The position numbers were made by a program, and so were the translations under genes. Shown here piece after piece: positions 41,901-50,234 of a stretch of DNA of 64,000 nucleotides. The stretch spans positions 403,660-467,659 of the forward strand of contig NZ_BMVW01000004.1 in assembly GCF_014650915.1 (NCBI RefSeq), given 5' to 3'. The first letter of the stretch is position 1; every line of letters begins with the position of its first letter. The stretch is from Streptomyces poonensis (GTDB lineage: Bacteria; Actinomycetota; Actinomycetes; Streptomycetales; Streptomycetaceae). The notes under the pieces are model-generated. The model worked only from the letters and a program-made list of their open reading frames with translations. It had not been told where the DNA came from and searched no databases.

Positions 41901-43648
41901 CCCGCCGCACGGCCCGCGCCCTGCGCGGCGAGCGCTCCGAGATCGCGGGCGCCCCCGACGACGTACCGGAGAACGACTCCCCGGCGCAGCCGCCGCAGGC
42001 GTCCCTGCCCGCCCTTCGCGAGGCCTACCGGGCCGCCTCCCAGGTGTACGAGAAGGTCGGCGTCGGCGCCGACCTGCGCGCCGAACAGGCCCGCGCCGAG
42101 AGCGACGAGTCCGCTGCCCGCGCCGAGCTCGACCGGCTCAGCAACAAGGTCCGCAACCGCGCCGAGCAGCTCCTCCAGTCACCCGACGGCTCCGACGGGC
42201 CCTCCCGGCAGGCCGCCGCCGCGCGCGCGGAGGAGCTCGTGCAGCTCCTGGAGACCCGTATGTCCACCGCGAGCGAGCAGCTCGGGAGGCTGCGCGGCGA
42301 GGCCGAGCGGCTCGCCCCCGAGGACGGCGAGGAGGCGCACACCGAGCTGCCCGCGGACCTGTTCCCGGTCGGCGCCGAGCACGCCCAGGCCCTCCTGCGC
42401 AACGCCACCGCCGAACTCGCCTCCCGCACCGAGGCGCTGAACCAGGCCCGCGAGACCCACGCGAACCTGCTGGAGGCCCACCGTGCCGCCGAGGACGCGG
42501 CCGGCGGCTTCGACGAGACGGCCGCCCTGCTCCGCGACCTGCTGCGCGAGCACGCCCCGGCCGAGGAGCAGGAAGCGCCCGAGCCGTACCCCGGCAGCCT
42601 GGAGGAGGCCCGCAAGGCCGCCGCCGACACCCGCCGCTCGCTGCGCGGCTGCGCCGCCGACCTGTCCGCCGCCGAGGCCGCCGTACGCGAGGCGAGCGAC
42701 ATCCTCGTCCGGCACGCCAACTCCACCCGCTACGAGCAGGTCCGCACCCCGGCCCGGCAGCAGATCCGCGAGCTGCCCGCGTCCGCGCTGCCCGAGCACG
42801 CGCAGAAGTGGGCGGACGCCTTCGCGCCCCGGCTGCGGGTCCTCACCGACGAGCTGGAGCAGCTGGAGCGCAACCGGGACTCGATCGTGGATCGGCTGCG
42901 CGGGCTCGTGGAGTCGGCCCTCGCCACGCTGCGGTCCGCCCAGCGGCTGTCGCGGCTGCCGGAGGGGCTGGGGGAGTGGTCCGGGCAGGAGTTCCTGCGC
43001 ATCCGCTTCGAGGAACCCGACCAGGCCACCTTGGTCGAACGGCTCGGCGAGGTCATCGACGAGGCCACCCGCGCGGCCGTGAGGAAGAACTCCGATCTGC
43101 GGCGCGACGGCATGTCCCTGCTGCTGCGCGGGGTCGCCGCGGCCCTCCAGCCCAAGGGCGTCGCCGTGGAGATCCTCAAGCCCGACGCCGTGCTGCGCGC
43201 CGAGCGGGTGCCCGTCGGGCAGATGGGCGACGTGTTCTCCGGCGGACAGCTGCTGACCGCGGCGATCGCGCTGTACTGCACGATGGCGGCGCTGCGCTCC
43301 AACGACCGGGGTCGCGACAAGCACCGGCACGCGGGCACGCTGTTCCTCGACAACCCCATCGGGCGCGCCAACGCCACGTATCTGCTGGAGCTCCAGCGGG
43401 CCGTGTCGGACGCCCTCGGGGTGCAGCTGCTCTACACCACCGGTCTGTTCGACACGACCGCACTCGCCGAGTTCCCGCTGGTCATCCGGCTGCGCAACGA
43501 CGCCGACCTGCGGGCCGGTCTGAAGTACATCAGCGTGGAGGAGCACCTCCGCCCGGGCCTGCCGCAGCCGCCCCAGGCGGGGGAGGCGGTGCACAGCGAG
43601 ATCACGGCGACTCGGATGTACAAGCGGCCGGCACCGGCTGCCTCCTGA
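38939..43648 (+). CDS. SMC/MukB-like coiled-coil ATPase
   Basis: 1569 aa. The N-terminal head has Walker A at about residues 61-75 (LFLENGGGKSVLLKLIFSVM). Long Ala/Glu/Arg coiled-coil arms span about 270-690 and 830-1370. A globular hinge of about 120 residues separates them (LGALGDGGLLPPGPDVLATV, WRYLAQAVDPADHARVLAAR, GVFLVPPNPAMHDEHAADEE). The C-terminal head has the ABC signature GDVFSGGQLLTAAIAL (about 1430) and Walker B TLFLDNPIGRANATYLLELQ (about 1465), where the usual catalytic Glu is Asn. MukB-like size (1486 aa in E. coli) and gene order suggest a condensin-like DNA-organising or plasmid-restricting complex. The ribosome site is weak. Confidence 0.85.
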   Translation: MYELSRVRLYSIGPAGARYADTVLDLRGVGEPVPDPAPQQAEFFEEEPVGPPRRPAPAGVLFLENGGGKSVLLKLIFSVMLPGHRNTLGGASSGVLRKFLLADDCGHVALEWQHTLTGECVVVGKVSEWRGRQVSNDPRKFAEAWYSFRPGPGLSLDNLPVAESTAVRPPVEGVSGARGRRRTMKGFRDALMEAGKTYPHLEVHWEEIHDRWNEHLTDLGLDPELFRYQREMNADEGEAAGLFAVKKDSDFTDLLLRAVTDTRDTDGLADLVGGFGNKLGRRAELIAERDFTAGSVDLLGRIVDAAEARQRARDIHAAAERRTRTLARRLSARAGQERERGADLAQRVTAAAHAVTEAESVRERSALIAAELAYRHASLALAAAEKSAAAQKRELADARTLHSAWQAAEAVLRHRAAADRVARVAAAIQEAERDAAPALAARAKAAVDLVRALQSAAESAESLANEGDERSAALQEAGETAYRDSTTAATEAQRARSEAGHLRQRLAEAEQETAEAVRAGWLDDSAPDADPARAALAASDAEKTAVAAWDTAREASRRASEHAREAASAESRAELTAARAADAATAAERAYEAERRTAEALAAEERLAELLSLPGASGGVPAPRRGDADGEREGGTDGASGAQDGAAGTSARGAAVRDLADGPLTPEELDRCADELRELLDENVAAAERHLFELRTAAADDARILGALGDGGLLPPGPDVLATVEFLGEHGIPALPGWRYLAQAVDPADHARVLAARPELVDGVIITDPDSHVRAREALSGAALLPRSTVAVGTAAALLAPTPALDGSDTGVFLVPPNPAMHDEHAADEERQALRARATERDEEIRTLAARLGKDRELAARLTSWRTGCPAGRLTELAAAAHEARAFAEETEAELAEARTVRAEAEEAAAEAAQVRDERQEAAQRARRAADALAGLASRLRERATWQVRLRELADEAAESEARAQTCLERARAADEDRRAAQRAADDARRTARALRGERSEIAGAPDDVPENDSPAQPPQASLPALREAYRAASQVYEKVGVGADLRAEQARAESDESAARAELDRLSNKVRNRAEQLLQSPDGSDGPSRQAAAARAEELVQLLETRMSTASEQLGRLRGEAERLAPEDGEEAHTELPADLFPVGAEHAQALLRNATAELASRTEALNQARETHANLLEAHRAAEDAAGGFDETAALLRDLLREHAPAEEQEAPEPYPGSLEEARKAAADTRRSLRGCAADLSAAEAAVREASDILVRHANSTRYEQVRTPARQQIRELPASALPEHAQKWADAFAPRLRVLTDELEQLERNRDSIVDRLRGLVESALATLRSAQRLSRLPEGLGEWSGQEFLRIRFEEPDQATLVERLGEVIDEATRAAVRKNSDLRRDGMSLLLRGVAAALQPKGVAVEILKPDAVLRAERVPVGQMGDVFSGGQLLTAAIALYCTMAALRSNDRGRDKHRHAGTLFLDNPIGRANATYLLELQRAVSDALGVQLLYTTGLFDTTALAEFPLVIRLRNDADLRAGLKYISVEEHLRPGLPQPPQAGEAVHSEITATRMYKRPAPAAS

Positions 43649-43703
43649 CCCCGAGGGGCGGCCGGCACCGGCCCGGTCGCCCCCTGAGGGGCCGGGGCAC
43701 TCC

Positions 43704-44858
43704 TCAAGCGGGCGTGGCGGCGAAGCGGCGGGGGTCGAACAGACCGACCGGGTGAGCGGTGGTGCCGGTCAGGGTGAGATCGGCGACGATCTCACCGACC
43801 ACGGGCACGAACTTGAAGCCGTGCCCGGAGAACCCGCACGCCACGGTCACCGACTCCGGATGCGCGGGGTGGCGGGAGATGACGAAGTGCTCGTCGGGGG
43901 TGCTGGTGTACATGCAGGTGGCGGCCTTGAGGAAGGTGCCGGGCAGATCCGGGATGCAGCGCGACATGCGCTCCGCCATTTCCGCCACCTCGTGGTCGTG
44001 GACCGTCCGGTCGATGGTTTCCGGGGTGGTGATCCCTCCCTTGCGGAAGAAGGCGACCTTGGCGCCCTGGTCCGGGCCGTCGATGGCGGGGAAGCCGTAG
44101 ACCTGGACGCCCTCGGTGTCCTCCCAGATGTAGATCGGGTGGTTCTCGGGGAGGAAGGAGCCCACCCCGTTCACCGGCTGGAACCAGTGCATGACCTGCC
44201 GTTCGACCGTGAACGGCACACCGAGGTCGGTGAGCAGCCGCGGCGCCCACGCCCCCGGGCAGACGACCAGCTGGCCGGCGGTATAGGTGTTCTCGGCGGT
44301 ACGGACACGCACCCCGTCGCGGTACGGCTCCCAGCGCAGCATCGGCTCGTTGAAGCGCAGGTCGGCGCCCTGCCGGTCCGCCAGTTCGAGATGGGCGGCG
44401 ACCATGCTCTCCGGGCGGACCAGACCGGCCTTCTCCTCGAAGAGGGCGACCTCGTCGTCGCGGGGGTTCAGGGTCGGGAAGCGGCGGCGGAGCTCCCCCG
44501 CGTCCAGCAGTTCGTGGGCGAGGCCCCACTGCTCGGCGGAACGCAGCGATCCGGCTACGGCACGGGAGTCCGGCCGCCCGACCATCACGCCGCCGCACAG
44601 GGTGGCGATCTCCCGGCCGGTGGCGCGCTCCACCTCCTCGTACAGCTCGTAGGCGCGCAGCAGCAGCGGGACGTACGCCGGGTCCTCGAAGTAGGACTGC
44701 CGGGTGATCCGCGAGCCGCCGTGACTGGAGCCCTGCTGGTGGACGGGACCGAACTTCTCCAGGCCGAGCACGCGCGCACCACGTGCCGACAGATGGTGGG
44801 CGGCGGCACTGCCCATGCCGCCGAGACCGACCACGATCACGTCATAGGTGGGAGACAT
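43704..44858 (-). CDS. solA: FAD-dependent sarcosine/N-methyl-L-tryptophan oxidase
   Basis: 384 aa from the ATG at 44858 with AAGGAG upstream, the family length (about 385-390). The Rossmann motif [20 protein letters not shown] binds [26 protein letters not shown] is the conserved MSOX/SolA segment. [34 protein letters not shown] and a C-terminal [20 protein letters not shown] complete the signature. A Cys in the usual covalent flavin-attachment region ([20 protein letters not shown]) is present. It oxidatively demethylates N-methyl amino acids (sarcosine, N-methyltryptophan), producing formaldehyde and H2O2. It stands alone, convergent with the SMC-like gene. Confidence 0.92.
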   Translation of the reverse strand: MSPTYDVIVVGLGGMGSAAAHHLSARGARVLGLEKFGPVHQQGSSHGGSRITRQSYFEDPAYVPLLLRAYELYEEVERATGREIATLCGGVMVGRPDSRAVAGSLRSAEQWGLAHELLDAGELRRRFPTLNPRDDEVALFEEKAGLVRPESMVAAHLELADRQGADLRFNEPMLRWEPYRDGVRVRTAENTYTAGQLVVCPGAWAPRLLTDLGVPFTVERQVMHWFQPVNGVGSFLPENHPIYIWEDTEGVQVYGFPAIDGPDQGAKVAFFRKGGITTPETIDRTVHDHEVAEMAERMSRCIPDLPGTFLKAATCMYTSTPDEHFVISRHPAHPESVTVACGFSGHGFKFVPVVGEIVADLTLTGTTAHPVGLFDPRRFAATPA

Positions 44859-44944
44859 GAGGGCTGCTCCTTGCGCTGTCGCTGCTCGTCCGGGTCTGTC
44901 GGACAGCCTCTCAGCAGGCGTCTCACCGGCGGACACGGGTCATA

Positions 44945-44983
44945 CCCGGCTCATCCCCGGCTCATCCCCGGCTCACCCCCGGG
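44945..44983. repeat. 11-bp tandem repeat, three to four copies
   Basis: The unit CGGCTCATCCC is repeated in the 175-base gap between the oxidase gene and the small membrane protein gene; the last copy reads CGGCTCACCCC. Confidence 0.75.
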
Positions 44984-45033
44984 CCGGACAGCACTCGGCT
45001 GAAGCGGAGCCGACCGGAGCGAAGCGAAGCCGA

Positions 45034-45525
45034 TCACGGGTGCGACAACTGCCCGGCCCTGCCCCGCTGTCGGCGTATTCGTTGCCGGGAGCGCTCTGCG
45101 GCCCGTGCCTTCCGCCGGGCCTGGCGGCGCTCCCGGCGCAACGCGCGAGCCGTGCTGCTCGGCGCGGACACCACGCCGTTCCGCTGGTTCCAGACCTGCC
45201 GGGTGACCCATACGTCCAGCACGCTCCACGTCGCCACCACCGTGCTGGCCACGCTGCTGAGAACCATGGGGAAGGCGAGCCAGGAACCGGCCAACGTGCA
45301 CAGGAAGGCTGTCATCGCCTGGATCAGGGTCACAGAAATGATCAGTACCGCACGCACGGCCGCGGTCCGTACGGGATCCGGCATGCGCCGTCTCTTCGCG
45401 GGCTCCTCCACCCACAACGGCCGGTAGTACGGCTGCCGGCCCGCCACACCCGACTCGTACCGCCCGTCTGCCGCGAGGTGGTCCACCATGCCGCCGGGCG
45501 CCCCGTTCCGCTCCGCCGTGTCCAT
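45034..45525 (-). CDS. Two-span membrane protein of unknown function
   Basis: 163 aa from the ATG at 45525; GGGGAG lies nine bases upstream, and a TTG directly before the ATG is less likely. A polar N-terminus (VDHLAADGRYESGVAGRQPY) precedes two membrane helices, AVRAVLIISVTLIQAMTAFL and LAFPMVLSSVASTVVATWSV. The C-terminus is strongly basic and coiled (RALRRERRQARRKARAAERS), suggesting contact with nucleic acid or anionic lipid on the inner face. I do not recognise a family. It is divergent from the conservon, separated by about 415 bases. Confidence 0.7.
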   Translation of the reverse strand: MDTAERNGAPGGMVDHLAADGRYESGVAGRQPYYRPLWVEEPAKRRRMPDPVRTAAVRAVLIISVTLIQAMTAFLCTLAGSWLAFPMVLSSVASTVVATWSVLDVWVTRQVWNQRNGVVSAPSSTARALRRERRQARRKARAAERSRQRIRRQRGRAGQLSHP

Positions 45526-45941
45526 CAACCGTCACTCCCCACTGCCGGCAGCCGACTCGCTCCGGGACCACCAGCTCCCGGCACCCCTCCGGCTGCCCGG
45601 CTTGCGCAGTATTACGCCGCCTGAGCGCGGCATGCGGCGCCTGCAGCCGATTCCGCCCCCGATCTCTGTACAGAAGGACGTTGGACGTCCGCCGAAGATT
45701 CCCGACACGCGGAGAATTCCGGCCAGTCGTCGGACTTCGCAGCCGGGACGCGGTCGCCGTCATGCCGGAGGGCAGGAGGCGATCTCCCCCAATGAACGGA
45801 CAACTCCCCATGTCCGGTTCCCTGGTCGAGAGGCGTGCACTCGGACAGCTCTTCGAGTTACCTGTGTGACGGTAGTAGGCTCACGCCGTTTGTTGACGCA
45901 CATGTGTCCCCCGTTGCGTGGGGGCCGAGCTGGGGGAGGCC
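45526..45941. other. Divergent promoter region before the conservon, no gene
   Basis: No convincing gene is seen. Its composition is slightly lower in GC than its surroundings around 45650-45730. Possible -10 elements for cvnA (TAGTAG/TAGGCT near 45880-45890) lie about 55-60 bases before the start. A GC-rich inverted element (GCCGC...GCGGC) sits near 45612-45640. Confidence 0.4.
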
Positions 45942-48662
45942 ATGCCCTTTCGCGGGAAGTCCATCCGCAGGAAGATCGTGGCGCTGCTGCTCGTGCCTCT
46001 GCTCTCCCTGACCGCGATCTGGGGCTTCACCACGTTTCTCACGGTTCGTGACGTCGACCGGCTCTTCGAAGTGTCGGACGTGGTCGAGAAGATCGGGTAT
46101 CCGGCGGAGGACACCGTCCAGGTGCTCCAGGAGGAGCGCCGCCAGACCCTCGTCCACCTCGCCGACCCCCGCGCCTCCGATGCGCTCACCGCGCTGAGGC
46201 GCAGCCGGGCCGCCACCGACAGGGCCGTGACCGAGATACGCGAGAGCGGTGCGGACGGCGGGCTGCGGGACAAGATGGGCGAGGGCACCTCCGCGCGCCT
46301 CACCGCCGTCCTGGACGCCCTCGACGGCCTGCCGTCCCTGCGCAGCAGCGTCCAGGAGGGCACGGTCGACGTCTCCCAGGCCTACGACCTCTACAACTCC
46401 CTCGTGGACCCCGCTTACTTGCTGCTGGTCAACCTCCAGACGCTGGACAACGTGGAGCTGGACAAGCAGGGCCGCGCCCTCGTCAACGTCGCCCGCGCGC
46501 GGGAGTTGCTCGCCCGGGAGGACGCCCTCCTCAGCTCCGCCCTGGTCTCCGGCCGGCTCACCCGTGACGAGGTCCGCAAGGTCACCGACCTGGTGGCCCA
46601 GCGCCGCCTGACGTACGAGGTGAACCTGCCGCTGCTGCCCGCGGCGGAGCGCGAACGCTTCGAGCGCTACTGGACGAACGCGGGTACCACCCCCCTGCGC
46701 ATCGCCGAACGGGCCGTCATCGACTCCGGTCCCGGCACACCCACCGGCGTCACCGCGAAGAGCTGGGACGCCGCGGCCGGACAGGTGCTCGACGAACTCG
46801 CCGACCTGGGCGTCCAGTCGGGCGACCGGTTCCAGGAGCGCGTGCGTCCCCTCGTCGTCGCCGTCATCGTCAAGGCCGCCGTCCCGGGCCTCCTCGGCCT
46901 CGCCGCCGTCCTGATCTCGCTCTTCCTGTCCGTGCGCGTCGGACGCGCCCACATACGCGATCTGCGCCGGCTGCGTCAGGAGGCCCACGAGGCGGCCGAG
47001 GTCCGGCTGCCCAGCGTGATGCGCCGGCTGTCGGCGGGCGAGAAGGTCGACGTGGAGACCGAGGCCCCGCTCCTGGAGTACGAGAAGACCGAGATCGGCG
47101 CGGTCGGCCAGGCCGTCAACACCCTCCAGCACGCCGCCGTCGAAGCCGCCGTCAAGCAGTCCGAACTGCGCGACGGCATCTCCGAGGTCTTCGTCAACCT
47201 GGCCCGCCGCAGCCAGGTGCTGCTCCACAAGCAGCTCACCCTGCTCGACACGATGGAGCGTCGCACCGAGGACACCGAGGAGCTCGCCGATCTCTTCCGC
47301 CTCGACCACCTGACCACGCGCATGCGCCGCCACGCCGAGGGCCTCGTCATCCTCTCCGGCGCCGCGCCCTCCCGGCAGTGGCGCAAGCCCGTCCAGCTCA
47401 TGGACGTCGTACGGGCCGCCGTCGCCGAGGTCGAGGACTACGAGCGCATCGAGGTGCGCCGGCTGCCCCGCGTCGCCGTCACCGGCCCGGCGGTCGCCGA
47501 CCTCACCCACCTCGTGGCCGAACTCCTGGAGAACGCCACGGTGTTCTCCCCGCCGCACACGGCGGTCCAGGTGCTGGGCGAGCGCGTCGCCAACGGCTTC
47601 GCCCTGGAGATCAACGACCGCGGCCTCGGTATGTCGGCCGAGGCGCTCCTCGACGCCAACCTGCGGCTCGCCGAGACTCCCGAGTTCGAACTGTCCGACA
47701 CCGACCGGCTCGGTCTGTTCGTGGTCAGCCGGCTCGCCCAGCGGCAGAACGTCCGCGTCTCCCTGCAGCCCTCGCCGTACGGCGGCACCACGGCCGTGGT
47801 CTTCATCCCGGACGCGCTGCTCAGCGACGACGTGCCCGACACCAACGGCATCGGGTTCCGTCTCGACCGTGCCCACCCCACCAGGGAGGCCGAGATCGAG
47901 GCGGAGCGCCGGGCGGCCCTCGCCGAGGTACCGGTGCGGTTCCCCGGCCTGCCGGCCCCGCCGCTGGACGGCCCGGTCGAGCTGGAGGCGCCCGACGACC
48001 GTGACACCCTCGCAGACACCGGTGGGCCGGTGCCGCTGCCCCGGCGCCGGAAGCCCAAGCTCGTCAGCTCGCACGGCCGCCCGGTGACGGGAGGGGCGCC
48101 GCAGGAGGACGAGGAACTGCCGCAGCACAGCGGGCCGGCGATGTCCGGAACCGAGGAGCCGGATCAGCCGCCGGCGCGCCCCGGCCGCTCCGCCCCCTCC
48201 CGCGTCCGGTCCGCCGGACACCCCGAGTCCGCCGCCCGCGACGGGGAGGGACCGTCCGTACTGACCAGGCGCCGTCGTACGGACCCACTCGGCAGCGAGG
48301 GCTCCGGGAAGGACATCCCGCGCGCGGACTCCGGAAAGGACATCCCGCGCGCGGGCACCGGGAAAGACACCCCGCGCGCGGGCGCTCGGGGCGGCGAGGC
48401 AGAATCGGAGGACGGCGCGCTGCCCCGCCGCGTCCGGCAGGCCAGTCTGGCCCCGCAGTTGAGGGGCGGCCCCGCACGGCACCCGGAGCCCGGCGGGGCC
48501 CGCAGGGAAGAGGCGGCCCTCGCGGACCGCGACGCCGAAGAGGTACGCAGCCGGATGGCCTCGCTCCAGCGGGGCTGGCAACGCGGCCGCCAGGAGAACG
48601 CCGTGGGCGATCAGGCCCAGGACGGCGCAGCACAAGGAACGAACAAGGGGGACGGTCGATGA
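45942..48662 (+). CDS. cvnA: Conservon sensor histidine kinase-like protein CvnA
   Basis: 906 aa, ATG preceded by GGGGGAGG. Residues 8-32 are a membrane segment (KIVALLLVPLLSLTAIWGFT) followed by an extracytoplasmic nitrate/nitrite-sensing (NIT) domain (about 45-300) and a second membrane segment (VIVKAAVPGLLGLAAVLISL). A HAMP-like linker leads to a kinase core: LFRLDHLTTRMRRHAEGLVI (His region), N-box LVAELLENATVFSPP, G1 INDRGLGMS and SPYGGTTAVVF. The C-terminal about 280 residues are disordered and include three 9-residue SGKDIPRA-type repeats. CvnA anchors the conservon complex resembling eukaryotic G-protein-coupled sensing. It overlaps cvnB by ATGA. Confidence 0.92.
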   Translation: MPFRGKSIRRKIVALLLVPLLSLTAIWGFTTFLTVRDVDRLFEVSDVVEKIGYPAEDTVQVLQEERRQTLVHLADPRASDALTALRRSRAATDRAVTEIRESGADGGLRDKMGEGTSARLTAVLDALDGLPSLRSSVQEGTVDVSQAYDLYNSLVDPAYLLLVNLQTLDNVELDKQGRALVNVARARELLAREDALLSSALVSGRLTRDEVRKVTDLVAQRRLTYEVNLPLLPAAERERFERYWTNAGTTPLRIAERAVIDSGPGTPTGVTAKSWDAAAGQVLDELADLGVQSGDRFQERVRPLVVAVIVKAAVPGLLGLAAVLISLFLSVRVGRAHIRDLRRLRQEAHEAAEVRLPSVMRRLSAGEKVDVETEAPLLEYEKTEIGAVGQAVNTLQHAAVEAAVKQSELRDGISEVFVNLARRSQVLLHKQLTLLDTMERRTEDTEELADLFRLDHLTTRMRRHAEGLVILSGAAPSRQWRKPVQLMDVVRAAVAEVEDYERIEVRRLPRVAVTGPAVADLTHLVAELLENATVFSPPHTAVQVLGERVANGFALEINDRGLGMSAEALLDANLRLAETPEFELSDTDRLGLFVVSRLAQRQNVRVSLQPSPYGGTTAVVFIPDALLSDDVPDTNGIGFRLDRAHPTREAEIEAERRAALAEVPVRFPGLPAPPLDGPVELEAPDDRDTLADTGGPVPLPRRRKPKLVSSHGRPVTGGAPQEDEELPQHSGPAMSGTEEPDQPPARPGRSAPSRVRSAGHPESAARDGEGPSVLTRRRRTDPLGSEGSGKDIPRADSGKDIPRAGTGKDTPRAGARGGEAESEDGALPRRVRQASLAPQLRGGPARHPEPGGARREEAALADRDAEEVRSRMASLQRGWQRGRQENAVGDQAQDGAAQGTNKGDGR
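48303..48383 (+). repeat. Three 27-bp coding repeats in cvnA
   Basis: Units start at 48303, 48330 and 48357 and encode S/T-GKD-I/T-PRA-D/G, in the disordered tail of CvnA. Each remains in frame, so copy-number change would not disrupt the gene. Confidence 0.85.
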
Positions 48663-49090
48663 CCGCACCGAAGGTCCCAGGGTCCACCGCCGCCGGCACG
48701 GGGTCCAAGGAGCTGAACTGGCTCCTCGACGATCTCGTGGACCGCGTCGCCAGCATCCGCAAGGCGCTCGTGCTGTCCAGCGACGGACTGCCCACGGGCG
48801 TCTCCAAGGATCTGACCCGTGAGGACAGTGAGCACCTGGCCGCCGTCTCCTCCGGCTTCCACAGCCTCGCCAAGGGCGTCGGCCGGCACTTCGACGCGGG
48901 CAGCGTCCGGCAGACGGTCGTCGAACTCGACGGCGCCTTCCTGTTCGTCACCGCCGCCGGCGACGGCAGTTGCCTGGCCGTTCTGTCGGACGCCGACTCC
49001 GACGTCGGGCAGGTCGCCTACGAGATGACACTCCTGGTCAAGCGCGTCGGGGTGCATCTGGGCGCCGCTCCGCGCACCGATGTGCCCTGA
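48659..49090 (+). CDS. cvnB: Roadblock/LC7 domain protein CvnB
   Basis: 143 aa starting at the ATGA overlap with cvnA. The roadblock/LC7 fold is clear: LNWLLDDLVDRVASIRKALV, LSSDGLPTGVSKDLTREDSE, FHSLAKGVGRHFDAGSVRQT and VVELDGAFLFVTAAGDGSCL. Bacterial members (MglB-like) act as GTPase-activating or scaffolding partners of small Ras-like GTPases. In the conservon it is expected to regulate CvnD at the membrane, associated with CvnA. Confidence 0.95.
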   Translation: MTAPKVPGSTAAGTGSKELNWLLDDLVDRVASIRKALVLSSDGLPTGVSKDLTREDSEHLAAVSSGFHSLAKGVGRHFDAGSVRQTVVELDGAFLFVTAAGDGSCLAVLSDADSDVGQVAYEMTLLVKRVGVHLGAAPRTDVP

Positions 49091-49108
49091 GGCGGGTAGT
49101 GGGATGAC

Positions 49109-49504
49109 ATGAGCGGAGACGTTCAGGGGAACGACCACTGGTTCGATGACGATGCCGGACCGGTGGTCCGTCCGTACGCCATGACGCGGGGCCGCACCAG
49201 CCATGCGGTCCAGCACCGCCTCGACCTCATCGCGCTGGTCGTGACGGAACCACACGCAGACGACACGGAGGCGGACGGCTCGCTGTCCCCGGAGCACCTG
49301 CACATCGTCGAACTCTGCCGTGACAGCCCGCAGTCGGTCGCCGAACTCGCCGCGGAACTCGACCTGCCCATCGGAGTGGTACGTGTCCTCGTGGGCGACC
49401 TCGTGGACGGGGAACTGGTGCATGTGACCCGTCCCGTGCCGCCCGCGGAGCTGGTGGACGAAAGCATTCTGCGCGACGTGATCAACGGCCTCCGGGCGCT
49501 CTGA
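49109..49504 (+). CDS. cvnC: DUF742 protein CvnC
   Basis: 131 aa, ATG 18 bases after the cvnB stop. The DUF742 pattern is present: PVVRPYAMTRGRTSHAVQHR, LDLIALVV, HLHIVELCRDSPQSVAELAA and ELDLPIGVVRVLVGDLVDGE, with VDESILRDVINGLRAL at the end. The central helices form a winged helix-like unit. CvnC proteins link CvnB/CvnD; no enzymatic role is known. Confidence 0.95.
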   Translation: MSGDVQGNDHWFDDDAGPVVRPYAMTRGRTSHAVQHRLDLIALVVTEPHADDTEADGSLSPEHLHIVELCRDSPQSVAELAAELDLPIGVVRVLVGDLVDGELVHVTRPVPPAELVDESILRDVINGLRAL

Positions 49505-49564
49505 CGCCCTGCCTCACCGCCCATCGGGCGTGCGATCACCGACAAAGAACAGAGGAAGAAACCG

Positions 49565-50170
49565 ATGATCCTCGGGCGTTCAGAACGCGGCAAGCCCCCG
49601 GTCGAGCCCGTCACGCTCAAGATCCTGGTGGCCGGCGGTTTCGGCGTGGGCAAGACGACCTGCGTCGGCGCGGTCAGCGAGATCAGACCGCTGCGCACCG
49701 AGGAGGTGCTCACCGAGGCGGGACGCCCGGTCGACGACACCCGCGGCGTGGAGAGCAAGCACACCACCACCGTCGCGATGGACTTCGGGCGCATCACGCT
49801 CCGCGAGGACCTGGTGCTGTACCTCTTCGGCACCCCCGGGCAGCACCGCTTCTGGTTCCTGTGGGACGAGCTCGCGAGCGGTGCTCTCGGGGCGGTCGTG
49901 CTGGTCGACACCCGCCGCCTGGAGGACTGCTTCGCCGCCGTCGACTACTTCGAGCGGCGCTCCATACCGTTCGTGGTCGCCGTCAACTGCTTCGAGGGCG
50001 CGGCCCGTCACCCCGCCGAGGACGTCCGTCAGGCCCTCGACCTCGACCCGGACGTGCCGGTCGTCCTGTGTGACGCGCGCGAGCGGGAGTCCGTCAAGGA
50101 GGTCCTGGTCACCGTCGTACGGCACGCCATGACGTACGCGGCCGACCGCGACCGCAGCGTCACCACCTGA
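49565..50170 (+). CDS. cvnD: Ras-like GTPase CvnD
   Basis: 201 aa, AGAGGAAG upstream. G1 is KILVAGGFGVGKTTCVGAVS, the switch region carries SKHTTTVAMDFGRITL, G3 is LYLFGTPGQHRF, and the G4 position reads VAVNCFEGA instead of NKxD, as in many bacterial GTPases of this class. It binds GTP and is the output of the conservon, cycling under CvnB control. No cytochrome P450 (CvnE) gene follows; the next gene is the convergent glpK. Confidence 0.95.
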   Translation: MILGRSERGKPPVEPVTLKILVAGGFGVGKTTCVGAVSEIRPLRTEEVLTEAGRPVDDTRGVESKHTTTVAMDFGRITLREDLVLYLFGTPGQHRFWFLWDELASGALGAVVLVDTRRLEDCFAAVDYFERRSIPFVVAVNCFEGAARHPAEDVRQALDLDPDVPVVLCDARERESVKEVLVTVVRHAMTYAADRDRSVTT

Positions 50171-50210
50171 CGCACGCGAGCGCGGCCCGTACCCGTCGAC
50201 CGCGATACAG

Positions 50211-50226
50211 GCACGCGCGCGCGTGC
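50211..50226. other. 16-bp perfect palindrome between cvnD and glpK
   Basis: GCACGCGCGCGCGTGC is self-complementary and lies in the 64-base gap between convergent genes. It could act as a terminator stem or form alternating-purine/pyrimidine (Z-type) DNA. Confidence 0.5.
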
Positions 50227-50234
50227 GGACGTCC

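Noticed and set aside
43650..43697. Terminator between the SMC-like gene and solA
   Set aside because: The sequence is GC-rich with several overlapping partial stems, but no single clean inverted repeat could be established.
43649..45033. A JetD/MksG-type nuclease as fourth member of the SMC-like operon
   Set aside because: The only gene here is a clear FAD-dependent amine oxidase on the opposite strand; no topoisomerase-VI-like fold is encoded.
45858..48668. Long minus-strand open frame across cvnA
   Set aside because: It is antisense to a clear sensor kinase with conserved motifs and shows no domain.
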